Shown here one piece after another: positions 20,408 to 30,980 of a stretch of DNA of 64,000 bases (within the stretch, counting starts at the first letter, position 1; the number at the start of each line of letters is the position of its first letter). The stretch comes from Mesodorylaimus sp. YZB2_4 (Eukaryota > Nematoda > Enoplea > Dorylaimida > Dorylaimidae), in contig JASANH010000882.1 in NCBI GenBank assembly GCA_030248295.1, positions 62,001-126,000 on the forward strand, written 5' to 3'. The notes beneath the pieces are model-generated. The model did not search any database, was not told where the DNA came from, and was given only the letters and a program-made list of their open reading frames with translations. Both the position numbers and the translations under genes were made by a program.

Positions 20408-20980
20408 CTAATCGATACCGCGCTCGCTGCTGGTAATATACGAGAAAACATAGCGGAAGTCGAGTGTGCAGATTGTTCCGGGAGATAAAGTCAAGTTACT
20501 AGTCAAAAGGGCGATCCTATTTTTCCTATCAAATTTGAAGCAGTCACCTTCTGCCGCTTCAAATTTAACCAGCAAGGTCAGATATAAAGTCGTCAAAATT
20601 TTGACGCGGGCTTCACATGTGAAGCATGAAGCAACTAATTTGAAGGGGCATTTTGAGATGGCACCTGTGCGGTTGGGAGCACGCAGGACAGCACGGATCA
20701 TTCGCGCCAGTCCGTCAATAAGTGCGGCGATTAGCATTCCGTGCCTCGTGAATATGACTCTTAGTTTTTCGTGATCAAAATTCTCGATCAAACATGTAAA
20801 GTAGTCCTTGGTAAGTCTGGCACAACACTGCTTTGGTTCGGGTCGAACCCCATCAGAGAGCCCGTATGCTTCGCAAATCTCATCGTCAGTTGAAAATGTT
20901 TGCAGACTCAGAAAAGGACTTGCTGCGTGTGGTGGAACAGTGATACATATCATCATTGTCCTCAGTAGGGCGCGTATCAA
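20408..20980 (-). CDS. hypothetical protein or exon, about 190 codons
   Basis: This is an uninterrupted minus-strand frame with protein-like composition but no family I recognise. It has seven or more Cys residues (ICEAYG, KQCCARL, YFTCLIEN, KCPFKL, SCFTCEARV, GDCFKF, TICTLDF) and an amphipathic stretch (GMLIAALIDGLARMIRAVLR). There is no obvious signal peptide, so an upstream exon would be needed for a secreted protein; candidate acceptors (TTCTGAG near 20905) would start it at STDDEICEAYG. It lies tail to tail with the lectin fragments and head to head with the M13 peptidase gene. It could equally be a chance frame. Confidence 0.3.
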   Translation of the reverse strand: MIRALLRTMMICITVPPHAASPFLSLQTFSTDDEICEAYGLSDGVRPEPKQCCARLTKDYFTCLIENFDHEKLRVIFTRHGMLIAALIDGLARMIRAVLRAPNRTGAISKCPFKLVASCFTCEARVKILTTLYLTLLVKFEAAEGDCFKFDRKNRIALLTSNLTLSPGTICTLDFRYVFSYITSSERGID

Positions 20981-21343
20981 ATGCTATTGACGATAAGATC
21001 GCACTTCATTATGCTGGCATGCATTCTTAGAAACTATGGTAAATTTTAGCAAAAAATCTTCTTTGGGGATGTTTTGCTCTTGGAGCTGTCATCATCTACA
21101 TCATAAGATTTTTACTGACGCAGCGATCGATCATCTCTGAACTTGAGGATGATGAATGTGATGTCAAATCCTCGTATCTGGAAGGGTGACGAGCGTTGGT
21201 CCATAGGACAGACGTTTCAATTTTGAAGTGTGCCTTGCCATCAGAAGCTTTCGCGTGAAGCTTTGGAAGCAAAACTGACGGTGAGACAGAGAACCAGGGG
21301 CGCTAGTGTTCATTTTTCTGCTAGTTCACAGGTCGGTTAGGCA

Positions 21344-22701
21344 ATGGGACCCAATAACCTGATCAGTTTGCTCAGCTTACTGGCGATCATACTAATCACC
21401 TCGGCTCATGAATATCACGCCGATGGCTGGAAAAGTGCTTCGGGTTTCCTGCGCGCTTCGATCGACCCGAGCAAGGAAACGTGCAAAGATTTTTATGGGT
21501 ACGCTTGTGGTCGATGGGTGAATCGAGCATCGCGCGAAGGCAGCGATGAATTGCGTGATGCTGAAACAAAATTACGTGATTTACTTTTGACTTCGTTGGA
21601 GAAAATCAATTTCAATTCGACAAAAACTTCTTATCCCAATTACAAAATATGGCTTCGAGTATTTTACGACCAGTGCATGGATTTATCGACAATGAACGAG
21701 ACAGAATTATTGATGGCAGAATTTCGCGCTTTGCAAAACAGTTTCGATTATTTGGCAAACATTACAAGTCAAGCTTCGCAAACTACAACAAAATATAGAG
21801 TCTGGCTGGCAGCTGGATATTTGGAGCAACATTTTTTAGGTCATCTTCTGATCGAGACTAATGTCGATTGGATTTGGGAAAATTGCACTAAACAATCTGT
21901 TCTTAAATTAAGTACGCCATCGAACGTGGATTTAAAATTGTCTCGTGACAAACTAGTGGACTATGTGAAAGAGGTGCACCGCCTGTTCGGATGGGAGATC
22001 AATGACGAGGAGGCTAATCGCGAGGCCGACCAAGTGAAGGCACTGGAAAATGATTTGAATACTCTGCTGGATGAACAGTACGATTCGCAAGATGGCGAAG
22101 ATTCGGAAGGAAAATTGCTCGAGTATGCCAAATTGGCGGAAGAATTTCCTGAGATTGACTGGAACGCATATTTTAGTGGATTGTTCCCGGATAAATGGGC
22201 TGACCGATGGAATGGGACCAATCCAAAGGTAAGTGGTTTTTTCCAGCAAGGAGGCTTTACTTAATTTTGGAAAAGCAACCCTGTTGATTGTAGCTATCAC
22301 ATAGCGGGCCACAAGGCCATCAAAATCAACAGCATACTGTACATTTATGGTGCCTTGAGGGCTTTCTAATCTTACGGACTTTCTATATGATTTTGGCTAA
22401 AGGAGCGAAAAGTTCGATCTTTCTCGCATCGCAATAAATGACACCAAAACATGCTAGGATGTCATTCCCTCTGGTATGGACTCCCCCAGCTCGACTTGCC
22501 TTTTCCGACACAGTATTCCATCCTCAAAGTAGGGCTTTGGACGGAACGCGGCGTCTCCCTATCTGTGCTTACATTCGTGCCACAATTTGTGTCCACAACG
22601 GCTGGTTGTTGTAACCCCCCGCCTGGAAGCCAGGCGAGGGAAAAAAAAAAAACCCCCCCCAAAAACACCCCCCCTATTCCAAAAACACAACACCCCCGCT
22701 T

Positions 22702-22735
<34 letters not shown>

Positions 22736-25494
22736 TTGTCAATTGCAGCAGTGCTTGGGAGCGGGGCACAGCCCAAGGTTTGTACATCAGATTCCTGGGC
22801 AGAATTCCATCACGACTCCTTTTAGGTTCTCCTTGTTGGTGATCATTATTTCAAATCAATCTCTTCACTGCTGGAGCGTACGGATTTCCAAACCTTGCAA
22901 AATTATGCTTATTGGAAACTGATCACCCAAATCAAAGAGTTCTATGTGTCCAAGACCACAGATGCTGCGACCAGCGACATGTCGACCAAGCAAAAACGAA
23001 GTTTCTGCTATGGAATCCTCAAAGAATTTGCTCCAGCTGCAGTTGCTCGAACGTATTTTGATGCTCTAAAAACGGACCCTATCGAATGGCGAAATGATGT
23101 TGGTCTGTTGGCTCAAAATATTTTATCAGCTTTTCGTATCTTCGTAAGTGGTCAAGACTGGTTGGATGCCCAGGACAAGATGGCCATCGTGGAACGTATA
23201 AATGGTATACGAATCGATACGGGCATACCCGTGTGGTTAGCTAATGAGACCGAGGTCAATGCGAGAACTCCCCGCTTCGATCCAGATTTGTCCACGCTGG
23301 AAAATGTGATCAAATCGCATCGGTCAGCCTTCATGGACAGGATCAGACCATTGGTGACCCCGCACTCCACATTTGTCGAACGACCTCCTGTCTTCACTGT
23401 TGGTGCCAGGTATATTTATGGGAAGATCGAGGTGAACATGGGTCAGTTATTGCCACCCTTATACCATCATCATTATCCGCTGGCTGTAAAGTATGGCATG
23501 CTTGGATGGGTATGTATAAGCTCTAGGAAGCGTTCTCGTTCTACATTACCGTTGTTGATTTACCCTAGTTACTGGGCCACGAACTGTTGCACGGATTCGA
23601 CCAGGCGAGTTTGACAGAAGGGCCTACAAAAGGGGAGCGGTGGCTTAGAAGTGAGTGGGTGACTGCTGTGGTTTGGGATTATGTCCTTATCATGGAACTG
23701 TTTCCAATGAGACAAGGAAACCCGTAATTTGATGTTGTGTAAAGGGAATCTTAGAGCTGGCTGCACACGGCTGGATCAGATGGAGGTTTGTCGGGTCGGA
23801 TCAGATCGGATCCTGTGAAATACTTGTAATTTTTTCCACAGTCGCAATAACTTTTTTCGAAAGGTTGCTCCTCACTGATCTGATCCTGCTGATCCGCTTC
23901 ATAAAATACGAGATTGGTGGGGATGACGTATTTTACACCTGTAGTCCTCACCAACGTGCCCTGTTTCTTCGCTGTAACTCTCTATCAGACCACTTCAAAG
24001 GACATAGTAGAGCTAACTAGCGCCTAAAGATTCGATTAAATGCTGATTTGAGAGAAAAAAGGGACGTACTCATCACAGTATGCCACATTTTACTATTTTT
24101 CAGCAGATACAGCGCGAAAAATTTTAGTTGCCGATCTGACCGATCCAGCAGTCGGATCGGATTGGTGGATCGGTCGATACGTAAAGGTCGACGTAACGGC
24201 TGGCGATGTTTCCTTGTGAGTCATCCATGCTTTCTCTGGTCTCAAATAATAATAATCAGAAGATGACTTGTAACTCTGATTATGAGCAAAAAAGGAAGCA
24301 TCAATGCAGAATATTGATATCATCTCATTCAATACACATAGAGTGGTTGGAGAAAACCTGCGCAATAGTTAGTTGTTCGCTAGCGGTTATTGCACCATTG
24401 GCGTAGAATGTCGGATGGTGATTTTTGGATCAGATGGGATCCGACCCGATCCGGACGTGAGCTGCAAATACTGTAATTCATTCCTTCAGAGTTGCTTTGG
24501 CTCATTCGTATGTTTTCTACACTTATTCCAAGAGTGAGCCGATGACCTCTTCCGCTGTGCATAATCTTCAGTTGTTACCCCCTTCTCAGATACTTTAGGA
24601 TTTTAAGGAGCCCGAGCCATGGGATATATTTACTATAATGTGAGGAAGGCTTATTTTAGAATTTCGAGCAGCTCATTTACCCACACAGTACCCTACGTAC
24701 ATTTAAGTTTAGGTTTCTTGATTGGAAGCTTGCTCCTGCAAAAAGCTGCTAATTATAGACCTCTTTCCACATAAAGGCCGAAAAATAAAACTTTCGTTGG
24801 TGAAATAATAAAAGTGTTTAGGAACCTCGGAAAGAAAAACTAAGTGGTTGTTCCAAGTATATCTTATGCGTTCATAAGATGGACTCATAATTCATGAACA
24901 CTGATATTCTACATAATCGCAGGGTAATATGCTGTACGTCAGGTGGACCGTAGGATTTCAAAGGGGTCTGACTTCAGGCTTACATAGGCAAGGTGAGATA
25001 AAAGTGATAATTTTTTAGGTGATGTCGAAAAGATCTTTCACCAGCGAAAGCGCTGCATGGTCAAGCAATACAGTACTTATTGCTACAAGGCCTCGGGTGG
25101 TGTGTGCCTGAGCGGTGTTCGAACTGTCAATGAGAATATCGGTGATATCGAAGGTCTGAAAATCGCCTATATGGCATACAAATTCGTCACCCAAACCATC
25201 GGAGCTGAACCACCCATACCTGAGCTGGTCAAGCTGACCAGTGACCAGGCTTTCTTCTTGAGCGCGGCTCAATTGCATTGCGGCAAAGAATACGCCTTCA
25301 TTTTGACCCACGAAGAACATCCACCAAATAAAGTCAGGGTGGAACAATCGATGAGAAATTTTCCCGTTTTCGCTCAAGCGTTTCGATGCAAGAAAGGCAC
25401 TAAATTCTCTCCCATTCGCACATGCTCGCTGTGGGGTCGTTTCGTGTCGCCAAATCAGTGTGATGAACAGGAAAGTAGTGAGTGGGATCAGTAA
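21344..25494 (+). CDS. M13 family zinc metallopeptidase (neprilysin-like), 708 aa
   Basis: Four exons, all phases closing: 21344-22228, 22826-23509, 23569-23650, 25019-25494. Neprilysins cleave small peptides outside the cell. An N-terminal signal sequence (LISLLSLLAIILITSA) with no cytoplasmic tail suggests a secreted enzyme. CKDFYGYACGRW near residue 46 is the M13 N-terminal hallmark. The zinc site is LLGHELLHGFDQ (HExxH, encoded entirely by the 82-bp third exon), and the third ligand is in NENIGDIEGLKIAYMAY. C-terminal features are HPPNKVRVEQSMRN, FAQAFRC and CSLWG. The substrate-binding NAYY/NAFY box is replaced by GARY (GARYIYGKIEVNMGQLLPP), so substrate backbone contacts should differ. 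Length matches the family (about 700-770). Introns are 597, 59 and 1368 bp; the first holds a poly-A/C tract and the third an inverted-repeat element. Confidence 0.92.
22631..22738. repeat. poly-A/poly-C tract in M13 intron 1
   Basis: A12, C10, A5 and C8 runs end in about 35 consecutive C bases (about 22701-22735). It is compositionally the same as the block at 5256-5640 and lies wholly inside an intron. Confidence 0.85.
23774..24181 (+). repeat. roughly 380-400-bp inverted-repeat element (family A), copy 1
   Basis: It shares a long core with 58993-59375 and, inverted, with 35434-35812: CTTCATAAAATACGAGATTGG, CTGCCCTGTTTCTTCGCTGTAACTC-like, AGACCACTTCAAAGGACA, GCTAACTAGCGCC, GCGCGAAAAATTTTAG and the GATCGG-rich ends. 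The outer left terminus is degraded and the right end reads GGATCGGTCGATAC. It lies in intron 3 of the M13 gene. Confidence 0.75.
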
Positions 25495-26608
25495 CTGCAC
25501 TGATTAAGAAAATGTGCTATGATCTATACTGTATGCTGTGGGAGACTAATTAAGTCATTTTGTTTGTTGTGCTTCTTTATGTAGCAGTATTGTTTGTGGC
25601 TCCTTTACAGACGACTTTGGTTGAACGAAAGAGAGAATCGCGTGAAACTGTTTCCATGCAACATTCGATCCACCAGCGCTCCGACCACTGAAGTCTTTAC
25701 TGTACATACCTACAAAGGAAAAAGCGATAAATTGTGGGTGGTTCATCAAGATTTTGAGGCGCGTCACTCACGCTCCAGAAATTGATATCATTATGTGCCT
25801 CCACCTCGACAAATCAGAAATAAAGAAGCGCCCGCACCCCGGAAGTTGGTCCAACGTCTTGCGGCGTGTATAGTTCATGCTTCAGTTATTGTTTGTATGT
25901 ACTATTTTCTCCGTGTTTGCACTGATTGTGAGAGAGGGATTTTGATGATTTCGTGGCAAGTTTATTTTGTTGACGAAAGCTGTAGTTTCAGCGAAGATGC
26001 TTTACTGTTAGAATTATCTCGACCTCTCTTTTGTCCGACAGGCACAGCGTCTACTAGATTGTGCGTGAACATGGCATTGCGCTGGCATTGCAGCCAGTCC
26101 ATGGACTGACACATCGAATGGTTTAATTGTAACCGAAGTGGAGCTTGTTGTGATCAACCATCACTTTCAGTCGGCGAATCGATCTGATCGAGCGGTTTAT
26201 CAACAGGCGAAGTAAGCAACGACGATTTCATGTGACAGGTACATGTAGCCATACAAGGTAGAAAGGGAACCCGCTTTGAAGCTGGTACCCTAAACCAGCC
26301 ACCCCAGGGCGTCCATATTTAATGATCTAGCGCAGTTCAGAACCATAAGCCAGGGTATAGACAGGCTATCCCAACTTCTGTTATCAAAACTTACATTATA
26401 AAAGCTCTGATACAACGGTGATATTAAGAGTAACTATGCCACAGAATGTATACTCCTACATTGCGCATGTATTTTTTGACCAAATTTCTCGTCACGAAAC
26501 CAGCGATCTCATAGTGCCATGAACCCAGGCGATCATACGATCATATATCATAGACCATTTGTGGATTTAAATTTTTAATCCCAGCTCTTTGCGCTGTTTA
26601 TGTCATCA
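25495..26608. other. intergenic, no gene recognised
   Basis: Short frames only. A weak protein-like stretch at 25594-25785 (NERENRVKLFPCNIRS...) matches no family known to me and has no start or clear splice context. Confidence 0.4.
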
Positions 26609-26652
26609 AGCACATGGGTACACTATCACTAGTAATAGTGTATCCATGTGCT
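26609..26652. repeat. 44-bp near-perfect palindrome
   Basis: AGCACATGGGTACACTAT (26609-26626) pairs with 26635-26652 with one mismatch around the loop CACTAGTA, which is itself nearly palindromic. It lies just upstream of the LINE ORF1-like region. Confidence 0.8.
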
Positions 26653-26899
26653 ACATGCTATCACTTGATTCGCGTCGGCGCAGTGGTATATATGTAGAGA
26701 GCGGTCTGTTCTTCTTCTCGCTCTCGACTTATGTGTCAATAAACAGACGCGGATGCTCTGTGCCTCTATGCTCTAAGAATCAGTACCACGCCGTTCACCC
26801 ACGTGGCAAGATCTTTTTTCTGCCCTGCCCCAGATTGACTTTAAATCTGATCAATATGCTAGTGATCTTCCGTCTTACCAACCAAACACCCAACAGAAA

Positions 26900-29800
26900 A
26901 CAAGGAGGAACCACTGGATTGGCTCCACCGGCCAAATCCCAATCGACGGTCAGAGATTTTTTGGACAATTCATCACTATCCCCCCATCATTGACAACGTA
27001 ACCGATGCGATGGCCAACATGGGCATCAGTAAATCCTTGGAAACAAAGATCGACAGCATCGCCGCCAAATTTAACGACTTGGACTCTATCAGTGACCAGC
27101 TCCTGACCAAGCACACTGCCCCGCTCAATCGCGCGCTTGAGATCAACACGAAATCCATCAATGCGGCCAAGGAGCGGGTGGATACACTGGAGAATCGTAC
27201 AGAAATTGTCGAACGAAATGCACGTATGTCCATCGGATGCTTCTTTAACTTCCCATGCAAGGAATTTGACCTCGGGCCAAGAACCAAGGAAAAAGGCATG
27301 GTCATTAGAAATTTCCTGACCTCTGCATTGGGTATGAATAAAAACGATGTAGCAAACATCTTCTTTCGGTCGATAGTGGTGATTCCGATAGTGACGATGC
27401 TGGATGTACAGGCGGACGATGTTTAAAAAGAGTTCTGGTTAATCTCTACAGTCCTACTGTAACTGTGGCGCAATTAGAATTGTCTCAACGCATTCGCCTG
27501 GCGCTCACGCTGTTTAACTCGCAAAATCTCCCAGTCTTTATCGGCGGAGACATGAACGTCATTTTCGACCATGAGAGGGACAAGACGGGTGGACGAAACT
27601 ACCACCACAAAAACCCAGCTGTCCGAGTTATACAGAACATACATATGGTCAGACTGGAATTTGATGTATTGTTGGAGGGAGATAAACCCGATGACAAGAC
27701 AATATACGTACATGGCAGCAGCCGCACCCGCTGGTCAAATGCCGCTTAGACTACTAGCTGGTACCCGCTGCCTTGATGCACCAAAGTAAAAAATTGTCTC
27801 ATAAAACGCGCGATTCGTACAGACCACAAAAGTGTGGTCTTCCGACTCCAAGGTCCGCGATATCGTCCTCGGGGCAGAGGTATTCGGAGATTAAACACAA
27901 TGATTCTGCACCATAAACAGTACAAAACACTGGTGGAGGTAAAATACGGGCAACAGTAGCAGAAACTGAAGACTGGGATGCACGACAGAGATGGGATTTC
28001 CTGAAAATAGTTATCAGAAACCTATCTATGGAATACTCAGCAAATCTGAATTCTCGCAGGGCGCACCGGAGACGCCAGCTGCAACTGCTAATTGATGACC
28101 TCGAGTCACGTGATGTGCTCTTATCACCACAAGAATTAAATCTGTTGGAGGCTGCCAGAGTCGAACTTGAAAAGTTGATGTAGTGCTCGTCGAGCAATTT
28201 TGATTTACCGGCCCGCGAGTCGAACACTCGCCCGTAACTACGCACCTAGCGTGAGAGGCAGACGCCTAACCCACCAGGCCACGAGGCCGGTAAGTTAGGC
28301 GTCTGCCCTCAGAACGAATACCACCGCGCAATGAATAGTATGGCTACTCGAAAAGCTCTAGGCCGCGATGGATTACCCGTTGAATGGTACCGTCTTTTCT
28401 GGGAATCCATAAAGGAGCCGTCCATGAGATCCATGCAAGCTTCTCTCGATAAGGGTGATCTGGCTCCTTCTCAGAAGCAAGGGGTAATTGCACTTCTGCC
28501 GAAGCCTGGCAAGGATACAACACTTCTGAACAGCTGGAGGCCGATAACGCTCCTGAACTGTGACTATAAGATCCTGGCAAAGGCGCTTGCTAACCGTGTC
28601 AAAAGACACATCGGTTCCTTAATTCATGTCAATCAAACTTGGTATGTGGCTGGTCGGTATATTGGAGAGAATATTCGAGGCGCTAGACATTATTGAGGAA
28701 CTGCAGGATGACCCGAATAGGTCAGGGCTGCTCCTGACTCCTTCGAGAAAGCCTTTGATACAGTCAGCTGGGACTTTCTGACAATGGCATTAGAATACAA
28801 AAATTTCGGGCCGAGGTTCATCTCAGCAGTCAAGACGCTCTATCTGGGAGCTACTAGCGAACTTGTCAATAATGGCTACGTCTCTGGCCGGGTAGAACTA
28901 GGGCGGGGCATTCGCCAAGGATGTCCCCTCTATCTCTTCATCATAGCCCTTGACTTCTTGGCGACAGCCTTGGAATCTGCACCAGGTGTTCACGGGGTAA
29001 CAGTACATGGAATCGAATACCTGAGCACCCAGTTTGATGATAATACAACACTCTTTTTGAAAAATTAAAAATCAGCGGAGGCTGCACTTAAAGTTGTAGA
29101 AGAATTCGGACAAGTATCAGGGCTGCAACTAAATAAGTCCAAAACAGAATGTTTAGGACTTGGCACGAATCATAAGGACATAATCCCCCCCCCCCCCCTC
29201 AAGAGGAATTGAACGGGTAAGTCAGATGCGCATCCTAGGAATAACATTCGCGTATGATCGCTCTATCATGTTGGCTCGTAACTTTAATGACAAAATAGAA
29301 GTCGTGGAAAAGGCAATCGAGGACTGGCAGAAACGACGGCTAACTTTGTTCGGGAATGTTTAGGTATGGAACCAACTGTTAAGCGCCAAAATGGTATACT
29401 CGCTAATGAATGTCACTGCCCCTGCGGAAGCATTGAAGAAATTAGGAACTCTGATAAAGCAGTTCCTGTGGCAGGGTCGTCCCCCAAAAATCCGCCATGA
29501 TGTGCTTATTCAACCAGTTAATGTTGGAGGCGTCCAAGCTCCTGACGTTCAGACCACTTTGTTGAGTTTGAGGTCATCCTGGATGAAACGAGTCCTGCTC
29601 AACCCAATAGCACCATGGACCAGAATTGGGTTTCACGCGATCGACGGAGTAGGTGGATTGCCTTTCTTGCTTGCGTGCAACTTTGACCTGTCTAAGATCA
29701 AGATGAATCTCCACACGTTCTATGCGGATATTTTGAGCGTCTATAAATAAATTCCTGACTCCCCCATCTGTGACGTGGAATCGCTGATCTCCTGGCTGTG

Positions 29801-30660
29801 CAGCTGGTAAGCAATAACCGTTTTATCCTGGTGGGAGGGCAGAGCGTGTTTTTCGAGAATCTTCGAGATGGACCCTTATCCAAAGAAGTGGCATGGTTTG
29901 ATGAAATGGGCCGCGCTCTGCCCTGGCCCCTGCTGGCGGCTCGTACCGATGGTCGCCTGGCATACATCCAATATAGGCAAATAATCTCAGCCATACCCAG
30001 GAAGTGGAAGGAGATGTTACAACAGGCCCCCATTGTACCAAAGAAATGTTGTCTGTTCGCCCAGCTTGAACGAAAGCTACCAAAAATAGATATATCACCT
30101 CCCGCAAATCTACGCCAGCTGGGCAGGCGCGATGGTGCGCCTCGCATCCAATTCTCATCGAATGGCCCTGGTCGGATGTCTGGAACCTGAGCCATAAACT
30201 CGAAGTGCAAATAAACTCCGTCTTTTCCAGTTCAAAATTCTGCATCGCACTCTTACAGCTCCTTACAAGCTGCACCAATGGGGAATGAGAGAATCCAGTG
30301 AATTCTATTCATGCAGTGCAGAATCAGATACAATCGAGCATATGCTAACCACATGCTCGTCTGCGGTCGTTTTGTGTTGGATACTTGCTCGGTTTGGGCA
30401 AATTGAGCAAATCAGCCTAGACTGGACCAGTATTCACTTACTTTTCGGACTCGTTCAGCCACAGCTCTCTTGCGACGTTCGTAAACGACTAAACACAATT
30501 GTACTGCTTGCCAAGCATTACATATACTTAAGCCGGCGCGAAAAATCGGTTACCTTTTCCGCTATCGCATTTGAGTTTGTGCTAAAGATATCTGATGCGT
30601 GCATGGCACATGGCTCAATCTTTAGGGAGTGTGTGCCAATTTGAATCATTATGGAATGCA
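26900..30660 (+). mobile_element. decayed L1/Tx1-like LINE, ORF1 to zinc knuckle
   Basis: Parts appear in the order of a complete element. An ORF1-like coiled-coil protein (27010-27426, KERVDTLENRTEIVERNARM) comes first. Endonuclease fragments follow (27465-27750, PVFIGGDMNVIF; then IRTDHKSVVFRL near 27820). Reverse transcriptase comes next (28331-29070: LGRDGLPVEWYRLFW, SWRPITLLNCDYKILAKALA, ELGRGIRQGCPL, then QFDDNTTLF in place of the F/YADD box), then LQLNKSKTECLGLG and a long connection (29391-29750). It ends with a Cys/His end domain (30285-30644, FYSCSAESDTIEHMLTTCSS). Stops and frame shifts occur throughout, and the catalytic Asp pair is disturbed. Insertion of a tRNA-like sequence separates endonuclease and RT. 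The 3' end is near the A-rich tract at 30727-30737. Confidence 0.85.
28208..28290 (-). other. class II tRNA-like sequence (tRNA pseudogene or SINE head)
   Basis: Read on the minus strand it starts CCGGCCT and ends GGGCCGG, a 7-bp acceptor stem. A-box-like TGGCCTGGTGG, a T-arm GCGAG-TGTTCGA-CTCGC (perfect 5-bp stem, 7-base loop) and a CGTA/TACG variable arm are recognisable. The loop CTCTCAC would present anticodon CTC, but the anticodon stem is poor (3 of 5 pairs) and two extra bases precede the D stem. The length of 83 nt fits class II. It lies inside the LINE, so a retroposed tRNA pseudogene or a tRNA-derived SINE is more likely than a working gene. Confidence 0.5.
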
Positions 30661-30980
30661 TATATGTAGTGCAAATCTCCTCCTGCTTCTTCCTTTTCTC
30701 TTCTTCCCTTCTTTTTTTATTCTCACAAAAAAAAATAGATACTATTGCTTGTAATTGTGTATCCGCGATCTAGCGCGCGTAGCAACTTCTATTCACTTTT
30801 CAGATTTCCCGCGGGAGTTTTGATATTTTGTGACTTGTCTGCTAGAAGCGCGTAAAATGGAATTAAGATAATTTTATATAGGCCTACAGATCAGGAAAAA
30901 TTCAGTGCTGGTTATAATACAGTACAGTATGTAATTATACTCGAATTGGTAAATTTCATTAGGTCATCTGTATATTCAGT

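Noticed and set aside
22462-22922. Frames of 104-124 codons rich in Gly or Pro in M13 intron 1
   Set aside because: They come from the poly-A/C tract; both flanking splice sites close in phase 0 without them.
25594-25785. Possible extra exon after the M13 stop codon
   Set aside because: The peptidase already ends with its family-typical C-terminus at 25494, and this stretch shows no family resemblance.
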